From: Capra hircus
Taxonomy: Eukaryota; Chordata; Mammalia; Artiodactyla; Bovidae
Reading direction: 5' to 3'
DNA length: 64,000 bases
Assembly (NCBI RefSeq): GCF_001704415.2
Contig: NC_030820.1
Span: 42,638,036 to 42,702,035 of the forward strand
Shown: piece after piece, positions 10,395-21,400 of the stretch
How the letters are laid out: the number at the start of each line of letters is the position of its first letter
How positions within the stretch are numbered: position 1 is the stretch's first letter
Made by a program: the position numbers and the translations under genes
Notes under the pieces: model-generated
Database searches by the model: none
Told to the model about the DNA's origin: nothing
What the model saw: the letters and a program-made list of their open reading frames with translations, nothing else

Positions 10395-12660
10395 TAGTAG
10401 GAAAATCACTAGACCATTCACATATGACCTAAATAAAATCCCTTATGATGATATAATAGAAATGATTAATAGACTCAAGGGATTAAATTGATAGAGTGCC
10501 TGAAACTATGGATGACTTTTGTAACACTGTACAGGAGGTGCTGACCAAACCATCCCAAAGAAAAAGATATGCAAGAAGGCAAAATGGCTGTCTGAGGAGA
10601 CCTTGCAAATAGCTGAGGAAAGAGGAAATGGGAAAGGAAATGAGTAAGGGAAAGATATACCCAACTGAGTGCAGAGTTCCAAGGAGTAGCAAGGAGAGAT
10701 AAGAAAGCCTTCTTAAGTGAACAATGCAAAGAAATAGACTAAAACAATAGAATGGGAAAGACTAGACATCTCTTCAAGAAAATTAGAGATACCAAGGAAA
10801 CTTTTCATTAAAGATGAGGAAAATAAAGGAAAAAAATGATAGGGACCTAATAAAAGCAGAGGAGATTAAAAAGAGGTGCAAGAATACACAGAAGAACTGT
10901 ACAGGAAAGGTCTTAATGACCTGGATAACCACGATGGTGTGGTCACTTAGCTCTAGCCAGAATCCTGGAGTGTGAAGTCTATTCAGCCCAAGGAAGCATT
11001 ACTATTAGCAAAGTTAATGGACATGATGGAATTCTAGCTGAGCTATTTCAAATCCTAAAAGATGATGCTGTTAAAGTACTGCATTCAATATGCCAGCAAA
11101 TTTGGAAAGCAAAGCAGTGGCCACAGGACTGGGAAAAGTCAGTTTTTATTCCAATCACAAAAAAGGGCAATGCGAAAGTATGTTCAAACTACTGCAAATT
11201 GCACTCATTTCACATGCTAGCAAAGTAATGCTCAAAATCCTTCAAGCTAGACTTTAGCAATATGTGAACTGAGAACTTTTACAAGTTGGATTTAGAAAAA
11301 GTGGAGGAAACAATGATCAAATTGTCAATATATCTTGGATCACAGAAAAGCAAAGGAATTCCATAAGAACATCTAACTCTGCTTTCATGACTGCTTTAAA
11401 GTCTTTGACTGTGTGGATCAGAACAAACTCTAGAAAATTCTTAAAGAGATAGGAATAACAGTAAACTTTACCTGCCTCCTGAGAAACCTGTATGCAGGTC
11501 AAGAAGCAAAAGTTAGAACCAGACATGTAACAATGAACTGGTTTAAGATCGGGAAAGGAGTACGTCAAGGCTGCATATTGCCACCATGCATATTTGACTT
11601 ATACGTGGTTTACATCAAGCTAAGTGCAGGGTTGGATGAATCACAGGCTGGAATCAAGATTGATGGGAGAAATATCAATAACTTCAGTTATGCAGATAAC
11701 TCCACATTTCAGGCGGAAAGTGAAAAGGAACTAAACAGCCTCTTAATGAAAGTGAGAGAGGAGAATTAAAAACCTGGCTTAAATTTTAGCATTCAAGAAA
11801 ATAAGATCATTGCAATCAGTCACATCGTGCGTTAGTGCATGCTAAGACGCTTCAGTTATGTCCAACTCTTTGTGACCCTATGGACTGTAACTGACCAGGC
11901 TCCAGTGTCCATGGGATTCCTTGAGCAAGAATACTGGTGTGGGTTGCCACACCCTCCTTCATGGGATCTTCCTGACCCAGGTGTAGAACCCATGTCACTA
12001 TGTCTCCTGCACTGGCAGATTCTTTACCAGTAGTGCCACCTGGAAGCCTATCCAGTTCCATCACTTTATGACAAATAGATGGGGAAAAAATGGAAACAGT
12101 GACAGACTTTATTTTCTTGGGCTCCAAAATCGCTGTGAACCATGACTGCAGCCAGGAAATTAAGACACTTGGTCCTCGGAAAAAAAAATCCAAGACACAC
12201 CTAGACAGCGTATTAAGCAGAGACATCACTTTGCCCACCAAGTTTCATATAGTCAAAATTATGGTTTTTTCAGTAGTCATGTAGATGTGAGAGTTGGACT
12301 GTAAAGAAGGCTGAAGATTTGATGTTTTTGAATGGTGGTGTTGGAGAAGATTCAGTCCCTCAACAGCAAGGAGAACAAAGCAGTCAACCCTACAGGAAAA
12401 CAACCTTGAATATTCATTGGAAGGACTGATGCTGAAGCTGAAGCTCCAATATTTTTCACCCTAATGCAAAGAGCTGACTCATTGGAAAAGACCCTGATGC
12501 TAGAAAGACTGAGGGCAGGAGGAGAAGGGTGCAACAGAGGATGAGCTGGTTTGATAGCATCATTGACTCAATGGACATGAGTTAGAGCAAACCGCAGGAG
12601 ATAGTGAAGGACAGGGAATCCTTGTGTTATAGTCCATGGGGTGCAAAGAGTTATATGCAA
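10395..12660 (+). mobile_element. BovB 3' part, sense, A-B spacer
   Basis: Linker, reverse transcriptase and 3' end of BovB with many frameshifts and stops. It is interrupted by a SINE at 11827-12050. Together with 9270-10394 it forms one 5'-inverted element that is also found in the B-C spacer. Confidence 0.8.
11827..12050 (-). repeat. Bov-tA2-type SINE inside BovB
   Basis: Reverse-complement SINE (gctaagacgcttcagttatg...gccacctggaagcc) splitting the BovB between ...gtcacatc and cagttccatcac. It is absent from the matching BovB in the B-C spacer. Confidence 0.75.
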
Positions 12661-13242
12661 TATGTCCTGTACAACAAGAGAACACTTTGTTTTCTGTCTT
12701 GGACACTCTTCCAACATCTTCAGAGACAGCCCATAGGGTCTTCGATTGTCTTATCTAATGCTCCTATCTTCCCACCTTCTCTTCGACTACAGCCTTCCCA
12801 GGTCCCATGAATAAGGACTCTGTGAATATACCAGAGTGATCCAGGTAATCCAGGAATATCTCACATCTCATGATTTTAATCACCTTTGGTAAGTAGTTTC
12901 CCGACCAGGTTCAGAACCTGTGCCCCGTGCAGTGAAAGCACAGAGTCCTCACCACTGGACCACCAGGGAAGTCCTAGGTTAAGAAAATTTTAGCCATACT
13001 TTCATCAGATACATTTTCTGCCCCTTTCCTCCTCTCTTCTGCTTCTGGAACCCCTACACTGTGAATGTTAGTATGTTCCATTCCCTAGTTAAGGTAGCAT
13101 TCTTCTTATGTTTCTCCATTCCGGTCAATTATATTGGTAAACTATCAATGTCTATCTCATGGTTGATTTTTTTCAGGTGTTTATTCTTAATGTTTGATTT
13201 GACACAAATTCCTCTCTCTTCTCTTTAACTTCCTCTCTCCCT
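12661..13242 (+). other. Unit-derived spacer, no gene
   Basis: Aligns with 33916-34490 and 51624-52190. Contains the CHR-type SINE at about 12893-12975 and otherwise nothing recognised. Confidence 0.55.
12893..12975 (-). repeat. CHR-type tRNA-derived SINE
   Basis: Short reverse-complement element ending accactggaccaccaggga. The same insertion is at 34130-34210 and 51826-51908, so it predates the array. Confidence 0.6.
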
Positions 13243-13438
13243 GTGAAGTGAAAGTCGCTCAATCGGGTCTGACTGTTTGTGACCGCATGGACTGTACAGT
13301 CCATGGAATTCTCCAGGCCAGAATACTGGAGTGGGTAGCTGTTCCCTTCTCCAGGGGATCTTCCCAAGCCAGAGATCGATCCAGGTCTCCCACACTGCAG
13401 GCAGAGTCTTTACCAGCTGAGCCATCAAGGAAGCATCC
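13243..13438 (-). repeat. Bov-tA2-type SINE, A-B spacer only
   Basis: Reverse-complement SINE (gaaagtcgctcaatcg...gagccatcaaggaagc). The aligned places at about 34485 and 52185 are empty. Confidence 0.75.
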
Positions 13439-13860
13439 CTACGAAACTAGGTGAAAAACTTACCTGTTCTGGTCTTGCAGGGGTGTCCATGTGTGGACAG
13501 GTCCCTGTTCAGTCTTTGTGCCTGGAGGATCTGGGGGCAGAGCTGGAGCTGATGTTGGCAGGTCACCCCTTCCCCAGGGCATGCTGGCAGCTTGGTGGGA
13601 GGGGAGAGAGAGGTTACACCAGAGCCAAGTGTGAGCAGAGGCTTCTGTGCTCACTGGGTGTCCCCATCCTATTGGACGGTGTGGGTCCCAAGGTGCTGGA
13701 GCAGAACTCTGATGGTGGGTCCAAAATCATTCCATCCCTTATAAGTGTGCACTGCCCCATCCAGATGTGTGTGTGTATGTTCCTGTGTGTGTTGCTGTGT
13801 GTGTGTGTATTCCTGTGTGTGTTCCTGTGTTGTTTGTGTTCATCATTGGGTACTTGAGGC
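13439..13860 (+). repeat. GC-rich block with TG minisatellite, A-B spacer
   Basis: A GC-rich stretch of unknown origin (13480-13740) followed by a (TG)n/ttcctgtgtg minisatellite at about 13764-13840. Related blocks are at 34540-35200 and 52230-52720. This copy lacks the about 150-base exon-like segment seen in the other two. Confidence 0.55.
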
Positions 13861-15331
13861 AGCAGGTAAAAATTTGCTCTTGGTAGATTTGTTTCTTGTC
13901 ATGACTTCTTCATTAGTTTGCTCATCATACTCCTAGTCCTGGGATCAGCCCAGCAAGAAAGCTAAGGGGGTCTCAGTCATTTTTGAGTCATCATCATGCC
14001 TGGCCCAAGAATTGCTTTCTGATTCTGGTAAATTTATGACTGTTTTTTGAATGCCCTATGTCCCCCAAAGCCACACCCCAGTCCTATTCAGGATTCTATT
14101 AATACATGGTCTAATCTATGTCTCCACCTTTATTCCTTTGTCCTTGAGTACCTGTATGTATGTATGTATATATATATATGTATATATTCCTCCTGTAGCT
14201 GTAATAGCCTCTCCAGCTGCTCTTCAGTTTAAGTTTAGAGTTAAGTGGAACAGACAACAGTCTCCAGGCAGTCCCCAGGTAGGTTGGAACATTGCACATA
14301 CGGTTTTTTCTGATCATTCTGGTTTGAGGGAGGCAACTGGAACTGATCAAGACTGCACTGCCCCAGGCAGGAGGAGGGTACAGGTGAGTAAGATATGATG
14401 AAATTTTCTGTAATTTTGTTCTGGAATTTTTCCTAGTTGTCTGTTCACTTTTTTTTGGCTATAGATCTTTGTGTGACTGTTTTCCAGAGCTCCTATGAGG
14501 TTTTTCAGCTGCCTTCTCTTTCTTGTCTTCCCATGGGAGATTTCCATCCTCCCATCTCACCATTTTGCTGACATCACAGCACATGTTAAATTTTATTTGT
14601 CTTCACAATATCCCTGTCTATAAGTGCATCACAATTTCCATTACTCTTTCCAAATTTGTTGTATTTCAATTTGTTTATAGGTTTTTCTTTATGAATAATG
14701 TGGGACAGTTAATAAATTATGTAAAATATGTGTCAGTTACATATGAGAGTACTCTTAGAGTTATATAACTAAGTACAAGGTACGAACACTCAGAGTTTGC
14801 ACACTGCATATGATATCTTAAAACTATTAATAATTAACCTCCAATAAGCGCTTTGGCCAAAGTCTGGTTTCCATATCATGTTCAGGATTTCACCAGTCAG
14901 GTCTGTAAAGCATAATAATTTTGCTGGTGGAAAATGTAAAAAGGCAAGTTTATTTTCATTTGAAGTTTTGATTCTTCATTAAAGGTTAACATTTTAAAAA
15001 ATGCTTATTAAACACCTTTGGCTTGTGTGATTTGTGTATTTGTGTATGTTTGTACTGTAAGACCGTTGTTTCAACTGATGTTTGATCGAGATTGGCTTTG
15101 TAATAGAAAAATAAAAACTATTGCTCCTGTGGAAGTGTCTAGTCTAAAATATAGTCAATAATTATTCAGCACATGTCATCATTATATAATAGTGTTTTAC
15201 AGCTAAAAAAAGAGCAAACAAGCCAGCTGATTTTAATCCTGTTCTTACTCAATGGAAACTGGTTTAATCATACTCTTCTTACAATATATCTGCTAACACT
15301 GGATGCTGCAGCTGGGGTGTTACCTTCTTGT
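13861..15331 (+). promoter_or_regulatory. Conserved 5' flank of copy B
   Basis: About 1.4 kb that aligns with the 5' flanks of C (35210-36660) and D (52740-54640, with two insertions). It likely holds the promoter and proximal enhancers. No CpG island. A short (TA/TG) run is at 14155-14188. Confidence 0.45.
14826..14838. promoter_or_regulatory. HNF1-like palindrome upstream of copy B
   Basis: ATTAATAATTAAC matches 12 of 13 positions of the HNF1 consensus GTTAATNATTAAC. It lies 569 bases upstream of the ATG and is followed by CCAATAA. The match is to a simple AT-rich palindrome, so chance is possible. Confidence 0.35.
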
Positions 15332-15340
15332 TATTCCTAA
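15332..15340 (+). promoter_or_regulatory. Altered TATA-like position upstream of copy B
   Basis: The aligned site in copy B reads TATTCCTAA, two substitutions away from the C/D motif. It may be a weakened core promoter. Confidence 0.3.
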
Positions 15341-15394
15341 CCTGTGAAGAAAGAAGAAAATCCTCAGTCTGTTTACTCCAAGGAGAAATAGGCA

Positions 15395-15478
15395 ATGGAT
15401 CCCAAAAGCCAGAGAGTGAAACTTAATGACGGCCACTTCATTCCTGTCCTGGGATTTGGAACCTATGCACCTCCAGAG
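15395..15478 (+). CDS. AKR1C: AKR1C copy B exon 1
   Basis: Codons 1-28, from MDPKSQRVKL to TYAPPE. The ATG sits in ggcaATGG, with purine-poor -3 but G at +4. It is the same start as in C and D and as in known family members. Donor GTAACA. Confidence 0.95.
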
Positions 15479-18400
15479 GTAACAGTAGCAGTTGTAGGTC
15501 AAGATATAAATAGTAGTGGATGTAACATGAGTGAAAGGGACTTGGGTTGTCAAGCACTGAGCTCCTGTGTGACTCTGGGTGGGTCACATCGTTCCACTAA
15601 CCTGGCCAGAACCATGCCCTATGAAAGAGGAGAGAGCATTCAGTCTTCACTCTGCCTCAGGGTGTGAAACTGTGCTCACCTGTAGATTACACTGGGTCTG
15701 GGCTCCCCTCCAATTTCTCTCTCTTTTCCAGCTTGGCAGAAGAGGTGAGACTTGGCTGTCAAGATCACGGTCAGCTGCTTTCCTTTGTGGGTGACTGCAG
15801 TTGCAAGGTTTCTCTGTACATTTTATTAGTTCAAGAGCTCTTTCCTGCTTCCAATAATATATGACCCAGAGAAGTATTTGAGGTGGAAGGTCCTGAAGAT
15901 GAGGTGACTGAAAACTAATGGGAGAGAATTGCTTTTCTACTGTGGGATACCTGCTTGGTGCCAGGCAAGGAACACTCCAGCTGCTTTTTGCCTTGTGCTT
16001 CTGTTTCTGCTTGGGCTTCCCTGGTAGCACAGAAGTTAAACGTCTGCCTGCAATGCAGGAGACCTGGGTTCAATCCCTGGGTCAGGAAGATCCCCTAGAG
16101 AAGGAAATGGCAACCCACTCCAGTATTCTTGCCTGGAGAATCCCATGGACAGAGGAACTTGGTGGGCTACAGTCCATGGGTCGCAAAGAGTCAGACACGA
16201 CTGAGCGGCTTTACTTTACTTCTGTTTCTGCTTTGAAACTTCTGATGGGAACCTTAGTATCACTTGAGGGGATAAGACACAATCTTACAGGCCAGGTTTT
16301 GTAATGTATCCTGGGGTTTTGTAATGTGTTTTTATTGAAGTATGGTCTGTAGTGCTTGGTCGTAAGAGGGGTTAGTGGACAAGTCTCTAGACTGCAGGCC
16401 AGAAAGTTTGCTGTCTATCTTGTCTTTAGAGTAGATGTGACAGGGACTGCACTTATACTTTGAGGCTCACTATTCTAATTTATAAAGTGGAAAAATTATT
16501 AAGAGACACTTTGCAGATAGAAGACAGAACTTGTTTACTTCACAGAGCACATTGGGTTGAGGAGAGGAAAGGGACAGGGCTGTTACTGAAGCTCATAGGC
16601 TCATTCCCAGGTACATCCCTGAAAGTGAACATCACTCAGTCGTGTCTGACTCTTTGCGATCCCATGGACTGCACAGTCCATGGAATTCTCCAGGCGAGAG
16701 TACTGGCGTGGGTAGCCTTTCCCTTCTCCAGGGAATCTTCCTATCCCAGGGATCGAACCCAGGTCTCCTGCATTGCAGGCAGATTCTATACCGCCTGAGC
16801 CACCAGGGAAGCCCATCCCCACATGTCCGGGCATTTAAGAAAAACCAGAACTAGACCCAGCAGAAGTCTGTTACCCCAATTATCTACCTTCTTGAAATGG
16901 GAAAGATTTTGAATCACATAAAAAGAAATGGAATAGTATTGAGCATTGAAGACAAAGTTAATCCATTTGCAATCACACAGAAGAACTGGGAGGACATTAA
17001 ACAAAGTGAAGTAAGCCAGAAATAGAAAGACAAATACTGCATGATCTCTTTGTAGGTGGAATCTAAAATAGTGATACTCATAGAAGAGAGAGTAGAGGTA
17101 TGGTGACCAGAAGCTGGTGACAAGCCTGGGAAAAATGGAAAGATGTTGGTCAAGGTATAACCTTCTGTTATAAGATGCATTATTCTGGAGACCTGATGTA
17201 CAGCAAGTTGACTATAGTTAAAAATAATGGGCTATATCTTGAGATTTTGTAGAGACTAGATCTATATCTTCTTACAAGCACTTCTAAAAGGTAGCTGTGT
17301 GAGGTGATGGTGTTAACTAGCTTGCTTGTGGTAATTATTAACAATGGATACTTATATGAGTATAATCCTGAGAAATGCTAAGCTAGATGAAGCTCAGGCT
17401 GGCATCAAGATTGCTGTGAGAAATATCAGTAACCACAGATATGCAAACGACACCACTATAATGGCAGAAAGTGAAGAGGAATTAAACAGCCTCTTGAAGA
17501 AGGTGAAAGTGGAGAGTGAAAAACCTGGCTTACAACTCCACATTTGAAAAACTATGATCATGGCATCCTGTCCCATAACTTTATGGCAAATAGATGGGGA
17601 AACAATGGAAACAGTGACAGACTATTTTTTTTTTGTCTCCAAAATTACTGTGAATGGTGTGTAGCCAGAAAATTAAAAGACACTTGTTCCTTGGAAGAAA
17701 AGCTATAACAAACTTGGACAGCGTATTAAAAAGCAGAGACATTACTTTGCCCACAGAGGTACATATTGTCAAAGCTATGGTTTTTCCAGTAGTCATGTTC
17801 GTGTATGGATGTAAGTGCTGGACCATAAAGAAAGCTGTGCACCAAAGAATTGATGCATTTGATCAGTGATGTTGGAGAAGACTCTTGAGAGTCCTTTGGA
17901 CAGCCAGCAGATCAAACTAGTCTGTCCTAAAGGAAATCAACCCTGAATATTCCTTGGAATTACTGATGCTAAGGCTGAAGCTCCAACACTTTGGCTACTT
18001 AATGCTAGTGACAACTCATGGGAAAACACCCTGAATCTGGGAAAGATTTAGAGCAAGAGGAGAAGGAGGGGACAGAGGATGAGATGGTTTGATGGCATCA
18101 TTGGCTCAAAGGACATGAGTCTGAGCAAACTCTGGGAGATGGTGAAGAACAGGGAAACCTGGAGTGCTGCATTCCACGGGGTTGCAAAGAGTCAGACACG
18201 ACTGAGCAAGTGAATAACAAGAATAACTTATATGAGAATATCACATTGTACACCTTGAAAAGATACAGCTTTTTTTTTTTTTGGTATGTTTTTGGGTGTA
18301 TTCTGTGTGGCTTCACTGGTAGGTAGAAGTCTCAGAAGCTTTCACCTTGGTTCTTGGTACTTTTACCAGGCACCTTGTAACTTTGCTCATTTTGCTTCAA

Positions 18401-21400
18401 ACACCTCCCATTATAAATCATATTCATGACTACAACATTTTGTTGAGTCATTTGGGTTCTTTCATCAAATCCCTGAACCTAAAGGTGGTTTTGCTGTCCT
18501 CTGATACCAGCAATCAGCCACTGATCACCTGAAGTTGAAGGGTTCCTGGCTAGTGTTCATTTAATTACTTATTAGGAATGTTAAGGGAAACTGTCATGGG
18601 TTCATCACTATACATACAGAACTAACCACAGACATAGAAAAAAGTTGACTCTTGGGAAGATCAAAGCTTGTGCCTAGCAATATCTTATGTGGGTATTCAA
18701 CTTGTACCTTTGTTGCTTATGTAGGTTGCGAAGAGAGATGCTCTGGAATTCACCCCATTCGCTATAGAGATTGGGTTCCGCCATATTGACTGTGCTCATG
18801 CCTACCAAAATGAAGAGGAGGTTGGCCAGGCCATTCGAAGCAAGATTGCAGATGGCACTGTGAAGAGAGAAGACATATTCTGCACTTCAAAGGTACTGTG
18901 TGTGTTGTCTGTGTGTGCACGTGTGCAAGTGATTGTGCCCAGATGACAATTACATAATAGGATCCTTTGGTGGGGTTGTTTGGGGAACTATGCTTATTGG
19001 TATATTCCTAAAGTATTAGAGTTCCCTGGTGGTTCAGCGTTTAAGGCTTGGTGCTTTACTGCCAGGAGCCGGGATTCCATCCTTGGTGAAGTAATATCCT
19101 ACAAGCCTCAAAAAAAAATTACCTCGTGTATTATTTATGCAACATTCATTCTTTAACTTCTGCAGCTTTGGTTAACTTCCCTTCGGCCAGAGTTGGTCCG
19201 ACCAGCCTTGGAAAAGTCACTGAAAAATCTTCAACTGGACTATGTCGATCTCTATATTATGCATTATCCGCTGGCTCTGAAGGTTAGAAATTTGTGTGAT
19301 CACGTCAATGTTATATCTTGTGTTAGAATGTGTATCAACTTGCATGGATGGTTGAAGAAAGATTTTTCTTAGTAGGTTGAAAGGATGATTACACTAGAGT
19401 AGAATCCCCCAAATAATCCTTTGTGATTATTTTTACTGAGTTTTTTGAAAGGGGTTAATAATCTGAGGCTCTGCCTGAAAAATTAAAGGAAATAGAAATC
19501 AGTCAGTTCTGCACACAGTCCTTGTTATGACTTCTGAGTGTCTGGGGATTTCATGAACCAAGAGTTTGGTGCAGCTGTGGTGAGCATGACACTGCCTTAC
19601 GTTGAACATGATGAGTTAATCTTGTCTTTTACTCTTTCAAGTTGAGCAGATTTGGTGGTGCTTCCTCTGGGTGAGTCAAATCTCTTAACTGTATAGGAAG
19701 TTGGGAGACATGGCCTATACTCTTGCCTGTCTTCATGATGAGGTTTGTAGACTGCACTTAGCCATTAAGAATGATGGTTTACTTAGAATTCTTGGTTTCA
19801 AGTTACAGAAATAAACTCAAGCTATCTAATGCAAAATTGCTTAGTGGACTATGTAGATAGCAAGTCCCAGACACAGAGAGTTTTGAGGATTTTCAGCAGT
19901 GTTCAGAAATGTCTCCTTTCTTCTATCCCTTATCAGACACTACTCATGATTTACTTTATTTTTTACTGAACATTTTCCACTGGAGGCAAATATGACCTTG
20001 GGGGCAGTTCAAGGCTCATGGTCATGAATATTTGAGAAAATGTGTGGATCGTCCACACTCCATATCCACCTAAAGATAGCCTTGCTGGTTCACATGCCTG
20101 CCCTAGGGCACCTGATGCTCAGATGAAAAAGGAAGTCTGATATCTAGCCATATGAAGACTGCAAAGTTTATTCCGGAAATTGTGTCATGTAACTTATTGC
20201 CATTCCCAGCCCAAAAGGGCATTTCAAAATTGGCAAGTACAAGGAGCAGACAAAATTCAGAGAAGTCACTGTGAGTCCCTTTTAGGACCCAGAAAAATTG
20301 TATTTATTACAACATATATTGAGTGTAAGAGATTGGAATAGTCCTCCTTCCTAAAGGTATTGCTGACAACTCCATATGTGCAAATCACTTTGCAAATATT
20401 AATATTTAGAAATTTGTGAAGCTACCTGATGGAGGTTTACTCCCTGGTGCCTGGCAGCCTGTAAATGCTAAGAAATCATTTTGTGACATGTCTAAAATGA
20501 GTGCTTCTATCCAGCCAGGGGAGGAATTATACCCCAAAGATGAAAATGGAAAACTGATATTTGACTCAGTGGATTTCTGTCGCACGTGGGAGGTGAGTCC
20601 ATGGAGGAAAGAACCAGCCAGAAGAGGGGGAACCTCCTTCATTTCTTCCACCTGTGAGAATGGGCTGTGGACCATCAGACTCAGCAGTTCATGAATCTAA
20701 GGGCATGAATGCTGGGGTTGTGGAGAGGAAATCACTGCTGAAATGTTCACAGAGAGGAATGGAGGAAGAGAATTTGGGCAGTGCAGACAGGTATCTTTTT
20801 CCTTCCATGTGATATATCTTCTCTGGAGTTTTTCTAAGGTGGGGAAATCATGACCTTCTTCCTGAGTTTTCTTCTTGATAGTCAAGGGTAATTCTTGATA
20901 GATGAGTGTGATTACTGATGTTTTTCAGCATTTATTCTTATTCTATTGCCCATTCCGAGTGACTGTTCATGGCTATTCACCACTCCTCCCTCCCAGGCCC
21001 TGGAGAAATGTAAGGATGCAGGGCTGACCAAGTCCATCGGGGTGTCCAACTTCAACCACAAGCAGCTGGAGAAGATCCTGAACAAGCCGGGGCTCAAGTA
21101 CAAGCCCGTCTGCAACCAGGTGAACAGCTCGGCTCCTCTCCCTCCTGCTCTTCACAACCTCCTTCTTGCCCTGGAGCCTGATGTCTGTCTGTCCTCCCCT
21201 CATGTTCATCTGACCTTTGTGGGTCAGAGGATTCTAGAGAGCAGAGCCTCTCTGGATGGTGTGAATAGAATCCATAACATTATCTCTGTTTACAAACATC
21301 TGGCTGGAAAAGGTGAGTGCCTTTCTTCTAAACTGTGGGTAGAACTCAGAACTAGAGGAAGGAGGCATTTCCCTGAAATGGAAGGATGAACAGATGGAGG

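Noticed and set aside
16013..16218. tRNA-like A and B boxes (ggttcaatccctgg)
   Set aside because: They are the tRNA-derived head of a Bov-tA2 SINE with a target duplication, not a tRNA gene. The same holds for the other SINEs listed.
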